11,595 bases of DNA from Deltaproteobacteria bacterium (GCA_018644785.1 JABGPV010000168.1:1-11595); one strand, 5' to 3'. Positions 1 through 7,038 are shown, counted from the stretch's first letter. Notes: generated by a model from the letters alone, not told the origin. Program-made: numbers and translations.

Positions 1-373
1 CCATTTCCTCCGCTTTGTGGGTCTTGAAGATAAGGCCTTTGATCTGGCCGATACCCTGGCTTACGGAGAACAACGCCGCCTGGAAATCGCCAGGGCCCTG
101 GCTTCTGAACCAAAACTTCTTCTCCTTGATGAACCGGCCGCCGGCATGAACGCCAGGGAATCGGAAAACCTGATTCAACTGGTTCGAAAAATACAGGAAA
201 GCGGTATCGCAGTACTGATTATTGAGCACGACATGAAAGTCATGATGAATCTGGCGGATTACATATACGTTTTCGATTATGGCAGACTGATCGCCGAAGG
301 GACGCCCGATGCGGTTCGGGAAAACCCAAAAGTCATTCACGCCTACCTCGGAGGGGAATCGGGCGTATGCTGA
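1..373 (+). CDS. livG: Branched-chain amino-acid ABC transporter ATPase LivG, C-terminal part (5' truncated by window)
   Basis: This is the C-terminal half of a LivG-type ATPase, which powers import of leucine, isoleucine, valine or related amino acids through an inner-membrane LivHM permease. The reading frame is open from base 2, so the gene begins before the window and the internal ATG at 17 is not its start. Visible motifs are the ABC signature, here LAYGEQRRLEIARAL, the Walker B run LLLLDEPAAGMN typical of LivG, and the H-loop in IIEHDMKVMM. The end, with a short conserved tail after EGTP, matches the usual LivG C-terminus. The stop overlaps the start of livF by 7 nt, so the two subunits are probably translated together. 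The permease and binding-protein genes would be expected upstream. Identification is firm; substrate specificity is inferred from the family. Confidence 0.95.
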   Translation, partial: HFLRFVGLEDKAFDLADTLAYGEQRRLEIARALASEPKLLLLDEPAAGMNARESENLIQLVRKIQESGIAVLIIEHDMKVMMNLADYIYVFDYGRLIAEGTPDAVRENPKVIHAYLGGESGVC

Positions 374-1068
374 AGCTTGAAAATGTGCACAGTTATTATC
401 GAAAAATCCATGCGCTCAAGGGCCTATCCCTGCATGTAAAAGATAAAAGCATCTGCTGCCTGATCGGGGCAAACGGCGCGGGGAAATCCACCACCCTCAT
501 GGCCATTAGTGGTATTCAGGGCATCCGGAAGGGAAACATCACCCTAAAGGGAGATTCCATTCAGAAACTGCCGCCCGAAGAGATCGTCCGGCGCGGTGTC
601 GTGCAGGTGCCGGAAGGGCGTCGCATATTCCCTGACCTCACGGTGAGGGAAAACCTGGCTCTAGGGGCCTACCTGCACAGGGACAGGAGAAAAATCCGGA
701 CGTTCATGGAAAAGGCCTTTACCCTTTTTCCCATTCTGAAAGAGCGATGCGGGCAGAGCGGCGGCACCCTGTCGGGCGGGGAGCAGCAGATGCTGGCCAT
801 GGCCCGGGCGCTCATGGCATCTCCCAGGCTGCTTCTGCTGGATGAACCATCCCTGGGGCTGGCGCCGCTGGTGGTGGAACAGATCATGGCCATTATCCGT
901 CAAATACGCGACGATGGGTTGACCATCCTTTTGGTGGAACAGAATGCAACCGCCGCCCTTGAACTGGGGGATTACGGCTACGTCATTGAAACGGGCCGGG
1001 TGGTCCTTGAGGACAAGAGTTGTGCGTTGCTTGAGAATCCGCGGGTTAAAGAGGCTTATTTAGGGTAA
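367..1068 (+). CDS. livF: Branched-chain amino-acid ABC transporter ATPase LivF
   Basis: Complete 233-aa LivF-type ATPase, the normal length for the family, and partner of LivG on the cytoplasmic face of the Liv importer. The Walker A motif is GANGAGKST near residues 39-47, the Q-loop region reads VQVPEGRRIFPDLTVRENL, the signature is LSGGEQQMLAMARAL and Walker B is LLLLDEPSLGLAP. The H-loop position reads LLVEQNA, the usual LivF variant lacking histidine, so this is not a defect. The start ATG at 367 overlaps the end of livG and is preceded by GGAGGGG at 350-356, about 10 nt away. It is the last gene of the liv operon here: 10 nt after its stop the sequence enters a double-hairpin repeat. 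No T-tract follows, so that repeat is not a canonical terminator. Confidence 0.96.
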   Translation: MLKLENVHSYYRKIHALKGLSLHVKDKSICCLIGANGAGKSTTLMAISGIQGIRKGNITLKGDSIQKLPPEEIVRRGVVQVPEGRRIFPDLTVRENLALGAYLHRDRRKIRTFMEKAFTLFPILKERCGQSGGTLSGGEQQMLAMARALMASPRLLLLDEPSLGLAPLVVEQIMAIIRQIRDDGLTILLVEQNATAALELGDYGYVIETGRVVLEDKSCALLENPRVKEAYLG

Positions 1069-1078
1069 CCGAACATGA

Positions 1079-1144
1079 GGGCGGACACATAGGTCCGCCC
1101 CTACGGGATCGTGGGGCCGTAGGGGCAGACCTATGTGTCTGCCC
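1079..1144. repeat. Palindromic double-hairpin repeat (REP/MITE-like), copies 1 and 2
   Basis: Two inverted 28-nt arms (1079-1106 and 1117-1144), 26/28 identical, flank a 10-nt loop. Each arm is itself a hairpin. The left one pairs GGGCGGAC with GTCCGCCC around ACATAG (1079-1100). The right one pairs GGGGCAGAC with GTCTGCCCC around CTATGT (1122-1145). The two differences between arms are on opposite sides of the same stem pair, so both hairpins remain perfectly paired. A third, single-hairpin copy lies at 1433-1458. It could act as a read-through attenuator or mRNA 3' protection for livF. No protein is encoded, and no target-site duplication is evident. Confidence 0.9.
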
Positions 1145-1175
1145 CCCTGTGTATCCGCCCCGTGTGCCTGCCCGG
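1134..1175. repeat. Degenerate 14-nt tandem repeat, three copies, grown from hairpin arm
   Basis: Three consecutive 14-nt units read TGTGTCTGCCCCCC (1134-1147), TGTGTATCCGCCCC (1148-1161) and GTGTGCCTGCCCGG (1162-1175). The first belongs to the outer arm of the hairpin repeat, so the array looks like local duplication of the repeat's end followed by divergence. Confidence 0.6.
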
Positions 1176-1215
1176 TTGGTTTAACCATTCACCATAAACA
1201 AGGAGAAATTCCCAT

Positions 1216-1392
1216 ATGGAAAAAGAAAGCACAAACAAAGAACCGCTTCCCGGCCGAATGGAAGTATTGCGGGATCTGCCGGCGGATATTATGAGAAGTC
1301 TAAGCAAGGAAGAGATTCGGGCTTTTCTGTTTGAAGAAGTCTGGCCGGTTTCATTGAGCGAGAAACTTGAGCAATATGTGATAAAAGGATGA
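1216..1392 (+). CDS. Small 58-aa acidic hypothetical protein heading the Bat operon
   Basis: I do not recognise a named family. A 58-residue ORF starts with ATG at 1216, preceded by AAGGAG at 1200-1205 with a 10-nt spacer, which is a good initiation region. The product is charged and soluble with no signal peptide or membrane segment. A variable N-terminus (residues 1-12) is followed by likely helical segments: EVLRDLPADIMRSL (16-29), the acidic stretch SKEEIRAFLFEEVW (30-43) and a final helix SLSEKLEQYV (47-56). The amphipathic pattern and the good ribosome-binding site favour a real gene, perhaps a small partner of the Bat complex or of a MoxR ATPase encoded elsewhere. Its TGA stop lies inside the first GGATGAA repeat, so the C-terminus may have been altered by repeat expansion or insertion. 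The next gene starts about 28 nt downstream. Function is unknown. Confidence 0.65.
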   Translation: MEKESTNKEPLPGRMEVLRDLPADIMRSLSKEEIRAFLFEEVWPVSLSEKLEQYVIKG

Positions 1393-1432
1393 AGGATTTC
1401 GGAAGGATGAAGGCGGAAGGATGAAGGATGAA
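1387..1432. repeat. GGATGAA heptamer tandem repeat, partly degenerate
   Basis: Units GGATGAA occur at 1387-1393, 1405-1411, 1419-1425 and 1426-1432, with degenerate units GGATTTC (1394-1400), GGAA (1401-1404) and GGCGGAA (1412-1418) between them. The array contains the stop codon of the 58-aa ORF, the likely ribosome-binding site GAAGG (1409-1413) and the ATG at 1421 of the next gene. It abuts the hairpin copy that begins at 1433. Confidence 0.85.
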
Positions 1433-2506
1433 GTAGGGGCTGGCCTATGTGCCTGCCCTGATGGAAACGACCGCCCTCTGTCCTCTGTCCTCTGTCCTCT
1501 GTTTATTCTGTTGTTCCTTTTTGTATGGGCCTGGTCCGGTGTTTGTGGGGGTGCTGAAACCGAACCTGAAATGACAGCATCTCTGGTTCCCAACCAGACC
1601 AGCGTGGGTGGCGTTATTACCCTGACCCTGCGATTTCAACTACCCGAAGGGGCACATCTTGCGCCCGAAACTGAGGTGACGGGTCTTGAGGGCTTCCAGG
1701 TTCTGAATCGGCATGTTGCCCTAAAAGGACCCGAAAAAACCGAGGGTGAGCAGAAAGACGCCATTGTGCCCCTTTCCGGGGAATGTGACATTCAGCTCAT
1801 GGTGGATCGCCTTGATTCCGGAGTGGTGGGACCCATTTCCCTTTCATATGTGACCGCTGAGGGAAAAAAGGTGTCAGTGGAAGCGGCCCCGGTTCCCCTC
1901 ACGGTTCTCTCCAACCTGGGGGATAAGCCCGAAGAAGCCCGGTTGAAACCCATCTACGGGATTATCCCCACCGGTGACACCTGGAAAAAATACCGATTCT
2001 GGATTCTGGGGGGGATTGCGCTTCTGCTGCTGGGGGTGATATGCGAGTGGTGGATTCGAAAAAGGAGAGGGAAAGGGGCAGAGGTCATTGAGCAGACGTC
2101 TCCTGATAAGCTGGCCATGCGGGGCCTGAAAGCGTTGGATGCGCAGAAACTGTTTGAAAAGGGCCGAATCAAGGACTTCTATTTCGGGTTTTCTGAGATC
2201 CTGCGGCGTTATCTGGAAGCCATCCGCGGATTTCCTGCGGCGGAATACACCCTTGAGGAGATCGCCCGGGCCGTTAAAAAGAAAGAAGATCAGCCCTTAC
2301 TGTCGCTGCTTCGCCGGGCGGATATGGTGAAATTCGCCGATTCCACCGCCACCACGGCCAGAAAAGATGAAGACATGGGAACGGCCCTTGTCTATATAGA
2401 GAGCACCCGGGAACCCCTGATGACCGAAGCTGCAGCCCAACGCCATGGCGGCAAACATATCATCGTCAATGGCCCCCCGACCGCACGGGAGGGGTCATCA
2501 TCATGA
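1421..2506 (+). CDS. BatD/DUF4381-like membrane protein of the Bat operon
   Basis: A 361-aa protein resembling the short BatD-like or DUF4381-type proteins of MoxR/VWA clusters. In order: a putative signal peptide ending near residue 45 (hydrophobic core 23-38), a beta-rich periplasmic domain (about 50-165) with the BatD-style opening SLVPNQTSVGGVITLTLRF, one membrane helix (192-209) followed by the positive patch RKRRGK, and a cytoplasmic helical tail (about 230-335) with the family motif KDFYFGFSEILRRYLE at 251-266. The ATG at 1421 was chosen as the only in-frame ATG before the hydrophobic core, with GAAGG 7 nt upstream. Codons 1-28 consist largely of repeat DNA (GGATGAA units, a hairpin copy, CCTCTGT units), so the N-terminus is unlikely to be ancestral; a TTG at 1511 is a poor alternative. 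The stop overlaps batA by 4 nt. Family-level identification is fair, the exact Pfam name is from memory, and function is inferred. Confidence 0.8.
   Translation: MKDEVGAGLCACPDGNDRPLSSVLCPLFILLFLFVWAWSGVCGGAETEPEMTASLVPNQTSVGGVITLTLRFQLPEGAHLAPETEVTGLEGFQVLNRHVALKGPEKTEGEQKDAIVPLSGECDIQLMVDRLDSGVVGPISLSYVTAEGKKVSVEAAPVPLTVLSNLGDKPEEARLKPIYGIIPTGDTWKKYRFWILGGIALLLLGVICEWWIRKRRGKGAEVIEQTSPDKLAMRGLKALDAQKLFEKGRIKDFYFGFSEILRRYLEAIRGFPAAEYTLEEIARAVKKKEDQPLLSLLRRADMVKFADSTATTARKDEDMGTALVYIESTREPLMTEAAAQRHGGKHIIVNGPPTAREGSSS
1433..1458. repeat. Third copy of the hairpin repeat, inside a coding region
   Basis: These 26 nt match the right arm of the 1079-1144 repeat at 23 of 26 positions. The stem is GGGC-T-GGC paired with GCC-T-GCCC around the identical loop CTATGT (1445-1450). 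Relative to the other copies an A-T or G-C stem pair is replaced by a matching G-C pair, with one T-T mismatch. The copy encodes residues 5-13 of the BatD/DUF4381-like protein. Confidence 0.85.
1475..1502. repeat. Four perfect CCTCTGT heptamers within a coding region
   Basis: Units lie at 1475-1481, 1482-1488, 1489-1495 and 1496-1502. They encode PLSSVLCPLF (residues 19-28), the beginning of the hydrophobic core of the signal peptide. The unit is 7 nt, so loss or gain of one unit shifts the reading frame. Confidence 0.95.
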
Positions 2507-3501
2507 TGTTCCGGTTTGCCTATCCCGTCATGTTTCTGCTGGTTCCCCCGGCACTGGGATGGCTGGCTTTTGCCCTTTTCAAGAAGCCTGCGGGGATCAC
2601 CTATTCCATGACCTCCCGCATGGCGGCCTTGGCAGGCGGCGGCAACAGCGCCCTGGTGGCCCGCATTCCTTTGATCCTTCGGGCCTGCTGCCTGTTGCTG
2701 CTGATCCTGGTGGCGGCAAGACCCCAGTTATACAATGTGTCCCGGGATGTTCGTTCCCCCGGGGTGGACATTATGCTGTGTCTGGACACATCCGGTTCCA
2801 TGCAGGCCCTGGATTTCAAAGTGGAAGGGGACGCGGTGACGCGGCTGGAAGCGGTTAAAAAAGTGGTGTCGGATTTTATCAAAAAAAGGGAGACGGACCG
2901 CATCGGCCTGGTGGTTTTCGGTGAAGAGGCTTTCACCCAGTCGCCGTTAACCATTGACAAGGGGCTTTTGCTGGAGCTGGTGGATCGCATGACCATCGGC
3001 ATGGTCGGGGATCGCACGGCCATCGGAAGTGCCATTGCCATCGGCGGCAAACGCTTAAAAGATTTGAAAGCCAAGTCAAAAATACTGATCCTGCTCACCG
3101 ACGGCCGGAACAATGCGGGGGAAATCAGCCCCCAGACTGCGGCCCAGGCCGTGCGGGAGTTCGGCATCAAGCTCTATACCATCGGCGTGGGCGGCCAAGG
3201 CCCGGCGCCCTTTCGCATGAAGACCCTTTTCGGAACACAGCTGGTGCCCCAGCAGGTGGATCTGGACGAGGTGACGTTAAAAAGGGTGGCGGAAACCGGC
3301 GGGGGAAAATATTTTCGTGCGGCCAACAGCCGGGAGCTTCAGGAAATCTACGATATTATCGACCGGGAAGAAAAAACCGATGTGAAGGTCAAGGAGTTTT
3401 TTCATTTCAGGGAGCTTTACCCCTGGTTCCTGGCACCGGCCATCCTGGTTTTCCTGCTGGAGTTGCTGCTCAAGACTTGGATATTGAGGATCATCCCATG
3501 A
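2503..3501 (+). CDS. batA: BatA-like VWA-domain membrane protein
   Basis: A 332-aa inner-membrane protein with one von Willebrand factor A domain, the usual BatA size. Two hydrophobic N-terminal segments (about 8-25 and 57-72) precede the VWA domain (about 88-285), and a C-terminal helix (307-324) closes it. The MIDAS metal site is complete: DTSGS at 95-99, Thr172 in DRTAIGSA, and Asp200 in LLTDGRNN. Basic residues after the first helix suggest the VWA domain faces the periplasm. The start ATG at 2503 overlaps the upstream stop as ATGA and has GGGAGGGG at 2487-2494; an adjacent ATG at 2506 is also possible. The C-terminus overlaps batB by 4 nt. In the Bat model, BatA and BatB use metal-dependent adhesion to build a complex linked to aerotolerance or stress. 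No residue is missing. Confidence in family is high; role is inferred. Confidence 0.92.
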   Translation: MMFRFAYPVMFLLVPPALGWLAFALFKKPAGITYSMTSRMAALAGGGNSALVARIPLILRACCLLLLILVAARPQLYNVSRDVRSPGVDIMLCLDTSGSMQALDFKVEGDAVTRLEAVKKVVSDFIKKRETDRIGLVVFGEEAFTQSPLTIDKGLLLELVDRMTIGMVGDRTAIGSAIAIGGKRLKDLKAKSKILILLTDGRNNAGEISPQTAAQAVREFGIKLYTIGVGGQGPAPFRMKTLFGTQLVPQQVDLDEVTLKRVAETGGGKYFRAANSRELQEIYDIIDREEKTDVKVKEFFHFRELYPWFLAPAILVFLLELLLKTWILRIIP

Positions 3502-5264
3502 ACCTGTCCCACCCTTGGATCCTTCATTTTCTCTGGCTTTTGCCGCTTGTGGCCGTTACCTCTGTGGTGGTGTACCGGAAACGGCGGCAGGCCCTGATAC
3601 GGTTTGCGGAGCCGGAACTGCTCAAAAGACTAACCCCTGAAGACTCCCGGGGAAGGCGTGTGATCAAAGCTGTATTGTGCCTGCTGGCACTGGGATGCAT
3701 GCTGCTGGCCCTGGCCGGCCCCCGGTGGGGCAGCCACTATCAGGAAGTCACGCAAAAAGGTGTGGACATCGTAATCGCCCTGGATGTCTCCCCCAGTATG
3801 CTGGTGGAAGACGTAAAACCGGACCGGCTGCAGCGGGCCAAACGAGAGATCACCGATTTTCTCAAGGTGGTGCAGGGGGATCGGGTGGGCCTGGTAGCCT
3901 TTTCAGGCGCCGCCTACACCCAATGTCCCTTAACGCTGGATTACGGCGCACTGATGATGTTCCTCAATATTCTGCACCCGGACCATATCCCGATTCCCGG
4001 TACGGATCTGGGCGCAGCCATCCAGGGGACCATGGCGGCGTTTGATCCCAAAAGCGAGACCGACAAGGTGATCCTGCTCATCACCGATGGTGAGGACAAT
4101 GAAAAGCGCGGCCTTGAAGCAGCCGTTGATGCCGCCAGTAAGGGGATAAAGATCTTCATTTTCGGCATGGGGGACCCTGCCGGCGGACCCATTCCCGCAT
4201 CCGGGGGACGGGGGGGATTTATCAAGGATGACAAAGGTGAGCTGGTCCTCTCCAAACTGAACGAATCAGGACTTCAGGAAATGGCAGCGGTGACCGGCGG
4301 CGAATACGTGCAATCCATGGCGGGCGATCTGGACCTGGATCTGCTCTATTTTGACGGCATCAAACTGAAAACCGACGCGGCCGTGGTCAAAAGCGGCAAG
4401 ATTAAGGTCTATGAGGAGCGGTTTTTCATCTTTGCGGCGGCGGCTTTTCTGTTGCTTCTGCTGGAAGGATTGATCGGCCATCTGAACCGGAAAATGCCGG
4501 TGTTGTTCTCCCTTGCATTGCTGTTTCTGTTACCCGCTCAAGGGCAGTGCGACGAAAACCCGGACCAACTCTATGAGAAGGGGCGTTTTGCCGATGCCGC
4601 CAAGTTGTACGCCGATCGGGACATGGATAACCCCCGGGATATCCGGTATCGATACAACCGGGGCTGCGCCGATTACCAGGCCTCTGATTTCAAGGGGGCC
4701 ATGGCGGCGTTTTCAAGCGTGCTCAAACGCACCGATGATCCGGATACCCGCGTAAAAGCAGTCTTCAACCTGGGCAATGCCGCCTTTAAACAGGGAGATT
4801 TCGCTTCGGCCAAAGCCTATTATCAGCAGGCCCTTTTGTTGGATTCCACAAGGGAAAATGCGCGGTTCAATCTGGAGTTGGCCCTCAGGGAATTGGAGAA
4901 ACAGAAAAAGCAGGAGGAGGAGAAACAGCAGGGAAAACAGCAACAGGAGGGCCAGAAGAAAGAAGACTCGCAAAAAGAAAAAAAGGGGGATCAGAAAAAC
5001 CCCTCAGATGATTCTTCTTCCAAAGAAAAACCAAAGAAAGATAAGGCACAGGAGAAGCACGATCAGAAAAAGGGGGGTCAAAAAGAACCCCAGCAGGCAA
5101 ATGAACCCGAAGCGCAGAAACCTGAACAGACCCCGGCCGCCCGGATTCAGAAACAGAAAGCCGAGGCCCTGCTGGACAACATCAAAGAGGATCGTGCGCG
5201 ATTTCTGAAGTTTCAGGTCCCCGAAGCCAAAGGCCGGGGAAAGTCGTCGGGAAAGGACTGGTGA
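3498..5264 (+). CDS. batB: BatB-BatC fusion: VWA domain plus TPR domain with charged tail
   Basis: A 588-aa protein, much longer than an ordinary BatB (about 330 aa), because a BatC-like part is fused in frame. Order: membrane helices at about 5-25 and 57-74; VWA domain about 88-285 with a full MIDAS (DVSPS 96-100, Thr169, TDGED 196-200); membrane helix 309-326; a second hydrophobic segment 334-346 after basic NRK, resembling the signal peptide of a once separate BatC; TPR repeats about 355-465, including the motifs YRYNRGCADY and VFNLGNAAFKQGDF; a very Lys/Gln/Glu-rich linker 466-550; and a conserved BatC-like end AEALLDNIKEDRARFLKF. The two added helices would keep the TPR part in the periplasm. 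The start is ATG 3498, overlapping the batA stop as ATGA with TGAGGA 8 nt upstream; an in-frame TTG at 3477 is rejected. The stop lies 1 nt before batD. Confidence 0.93.
   Translation: MNLSHPWILHFLWLLPLVAVTSVVVYRKRRQALIRFAEPELLKRLTPEDSRGRRVIKAVLCLLALGCMLLALAGPRWGSHYQEVTQKGVDIVIALDVSPSMLVEDVKPDRLQRAKREITDFLKVVQGDRVGLVAFSGAAYTQCPLTLDYGALMMFLNILHPDHIPIPGTDLGAAIQGTMAAFDPKSETDKVILLITDGEDNEKRGLEAAVDAASKGIKIFIFGMGDPAGGPIPASGGRGGFIKDDKGELVLSKLNESGLQEMAAVTGGEYVQSMAGDLDLDLLYFDGIKLKTDAAVVKSGKIKVYEERFFIFAAAAFLLLLLEGLIGHLNRKMPVLFSLALLFLLPAQGQCDENPDQLYEKGRFADAAKLYADRDMDNPRDIRYRYNRGCADYQASDFKGAMAAFSSVLKRTDDPDTRVKAVFNLGNAAFKQGDFASAKAYYQQALLLDSTRENARFNLELALRELEKQKKQEEEKQQGKQQQEGQKKEDSQKEKKGDQKNPSDDSSSKEKPKKDKAQEKHDQKKGGQKEPQQANEPEAQKPEQTPAARIQKQKAEALLDNIKEDRARFLKFQVPEAKGRGKSSGKDW
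4979..4985 (+). other. A_AAA_AAG slippery heptamer inside the batB-batC linker
   Basis: The zero-frame codons GAA AAA AAG GGG place the heptamer A_AAA_AAG in the phase that permits -1 slippage, as in dnaX. A -1 shift would add eight codons and stop at TGA (5009-5011), giving a protein of about 500 aa without the conserved BatC end. A Shine-Dalgarno-like AGGAGGG (4945-4951) lies 27 nt upstream, farther than the dnaX optimum. Only a weak 4-bp G/C stem (4985-5003) is seen downstream. Slippage is therefore possible but unproven. Confidence 0.3.
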
Positions 5265-5265
5265 T

Positions 5266-7038
5266 ATGAAAAAAATTGCCTGTCTCCTGATATTTTTTTC
5301 CACGCTGATCCTGACGGTTCAGACGGTTAACGCAGAAGTCTCCGTGACCCTCAACCTGGATCGTCTGGAAACCACCCTCGCGGATTCCATTCAGCTTCAG
5401 GTGCGTCTATCCGGTGCAAGGCGCAGTGACTCTCCCCCGGTTATCGAGGGCCTGGAACCCTTTCATGTGACAAAAGGGGGCAACGCCAGTCGGGTTGAAA
5501 TCATCAACGGCCGGTACAATTCCGGTGTGGATTACACCTATTATCTGCAGCCCAAAAAAATGGGGGTATTTCAGGTAGGACCCGCCAGCATCAACGTGGA
5601 TGGGAAAACATCCATAAGCAATGTGGCCACCCTGAAGGTGATGGCCGGCGGTGATGCATCGGGATCTGACAAAGGACCGGTTTTTCTCACGGCGGCCCTG
5701 GGGTCCCCAAAGGCCTATGTGGAACAACAGGTTCCCTACACCCTGAAGTTGCATCTTCGCACCAACGTGAGCGATATTTCGCTGGATCTGCCCGAGACCG
5801 ATGAACTCACCTTTCGGCAGTTGGAGAAACCAAAAGAGTATCAGGCGGTTTACCATGGCGCCTCCTACCGAATCCTGGAGGTCTCCTACGGGGTGATGCC
5901 CCTGAAGCCCGGGCGCTTTCGCATCCCGCCTGCCCGCATGGGGCTGACGGTTTACAGTGCTCGGAAGCGAACGCCCAGGGGACTGTTTGACGATCCGTTC
6001 TTTGGCGGCGCCCTCAGGACCGGGCGGCCCTTGACCGTTTCCAGCGAACCCCTTGCTCTCGAAGTACTGCCATTTCCCGAAAAAGAAAAACCCCGGGATT
6101 TCAGCGGCCTTGTGGGGCAATTCACCATTGAGGGCAGCCTTTCCGGGTCGGAGGTGCACGTGGGGGACTCTGTGACCCTCACCGTTCGCCTTTCGGGAAA
6201 GGGCAATGTCAGCCGGTTGCCGGATCTGAAAATGCCGCCATTGGATCATTTCAAAACTTATGCCGATGAGCCGGTGTTTCAAACCCGCGCCGGGGCCGAT
6301 GGGTTGACCGGGTCCAAAACCATGAAATGGGCCCTGGTGCCGGATAGGGCGGGCCTTTATACCATCTTCCCATTCACCATCAGCTATTTCGATCCGGAAG
6401 CCGAAACCTATCGGACCCAAAAAACGCAGCCGCTGGCCTTAAAGGTTTTGCCCGGAGAAACACAAACCCTTGTGACAACCCCGCAGACGGAAAAATCAAA
6501 AGCCCCCTCAAAGCTTGCCAAACAGGAAGTCAAAGAAATCGGCCATGACATCTTTCCCATCTACACCTCAATTTCGGGGTTGAAAGATGGCGGTTGGTTA
6601 TCATCAAAGGCAATGGGCCCTGGTAATTTGTTATGCTGGGCCATACTCATGGCGCCTTTTCTGGTTTACGGGGCGGTTTTTCTGGGTTTGCGGTTAAACA
6701 GAAAGTCCGACCGGACCATTTACGCTCAGCGGGCCAGAAAGGCGGCCCATGTTTTCCTGAAAGAATGCCGCCGCGACCACAAAGATGCCAACGGCATGAT
6801 GACCGCCGTTCGGGATTATATGAATGATCGTCTTCAGTTATCCCTTGGGTCCCTGACCCCGGCTGATGTGCCGAAGCGCTTGACGGAAAAAGGGGTTCAC
6901 CCGGATACGGCAGACAGACTCAGAAATGTTCTGGAAGAACTTGAAAGTCGCATCTACACGGGCGGGGAGGCCACCTGTGGCTCAGCATCCAGGGACATTC
7001 CGGGAATTATCAAACAGATTGAAAAGGAGTTGCGGTGA
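5266..7038 (+). CDS. batD: BatD, oxygen-tolerance protein
   Basis: A full-length 590-aa BatD. A clear Sec signal peptide (KK, then a hydrophobic core to about 20, cleavage after VNA at 23) exports a large ectodomain built of beta-sandwich repeats (about 25-395). Typical BatD features are GLEPFHVTKGGNAS near 62-75 followed by YTYYLQPKKMGVFQVGPA, LKPGRFRIPPARMG near 215, the DPFFGG motif near 240, and GDSVTLTVRLSGKGN near 302. A Lys/Pro/Thr-rich stalk precedes a membrane helix at about 452-475, and a 113-residue cytoplasmic helical tail ends the protein. The ATG at 5266 lies 1 nt after the batB stop, with GGGAAAGGA just upstream; the stop overlaps batE by 4 nt. BatD is thought to join the BatA/BatB VWA proteins at the membrane. 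The tail resembles that of the protein encoded at 1421-2506, consistent with a paralogous pair. Confidence 0.93.
   Translation: MKKIACLLIFFSTLILTVQTVNAEVSVTLNLDRLETTLADSIQLQVRLSGARRSDSPPVIEGLEPFHVTKGGNASRVEIINGRYNSGVDYTYYLQPKKMGVFQVGPASINVDGKTSISNVATLKVMAGGDASGSDKGPVFLTAALGSPKAYVEQQVPYTLKLHLRTNVSDISLDLPETDELTFRQLEKPKEYQAVYHGASYRILEVSYGVMPLKPGRFRIPPARMGLTVYSARKRTPRGLFDDPFFGGALRTGRPLTVSSEPLALEVLPFPEKEKPRDFSGLVGQFTIEGSLSGSEVHVGDSVTLTVRLSGKGNVSRLPDLKMPPLDHFKTYADEPVFQTRAGADGLTGSKTMKWALVPDRAGLYTIFPFTISYFDPEAETYRTQKTQPLALKVLPGETQTLVTTPQTEKSKAPSKLAKQEVKEIGHDIFPIYTSISGLKDGGWLSSKAMGPGNLLCWAILMAPFLVYGAVFLGLRLNRKSDRTIYAQRARKAAHVFLKECRRDHKDANGMMTAVRDYMNDRLQLSLGSLTPADVPKRLTEKGVHPDTADRLRNVLEELESRIYTGGEATCGSASRDIPGIIKQIEKELR

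Larger units (their letters stand above)
1069..1215. other. Intergenic region between liv and Bat operons, mostly repeat DNA
   Basis: About half of this 147-bp gap is the double-hairpin repeat (1079-1144), followed by degenerate 14-nt tandem copies to 1175. The remaining 40 bp hold a perfect odd palindrome TGGTTTAACCA (1177-1187), which could be an operator, and a strong ribosome-binding site AAGGAG (1200-1205). I see no convincing -35/-10 pair for the downstream operon, so its promoter is either weak, lies inside livF, or is read through from liv. Confidence 0.6.

Noticed and set aside
1079..1144. Rho-independent terminator for livF
   Set aside because: Stable hairpins are present but no T-tract follows, and the same hairpin occurs inside a coding region, so it is better described as a dispersed repeat.
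2601..3170. 189-aa open frame antisense to batA
   Set aside because: Composition is Ser/Met/Arg-rich as expected of the complement of a VWA coding region; no motif or ribosome-binding site.
3477..3497. TTG start for batB at 3477
   Set aside because: ATG 3498 overlaps the batA stop as ATGA with a suitable ribosome-binding site, the pattern seen at the other junctions of this operon.
5407..6420. 337-aa open frame antisense to batD
   Set aside because: A long shadow frame in a GC-rich gene; its sequence has no domain character, while batD on the other strand has a signal peptide and family motifs.
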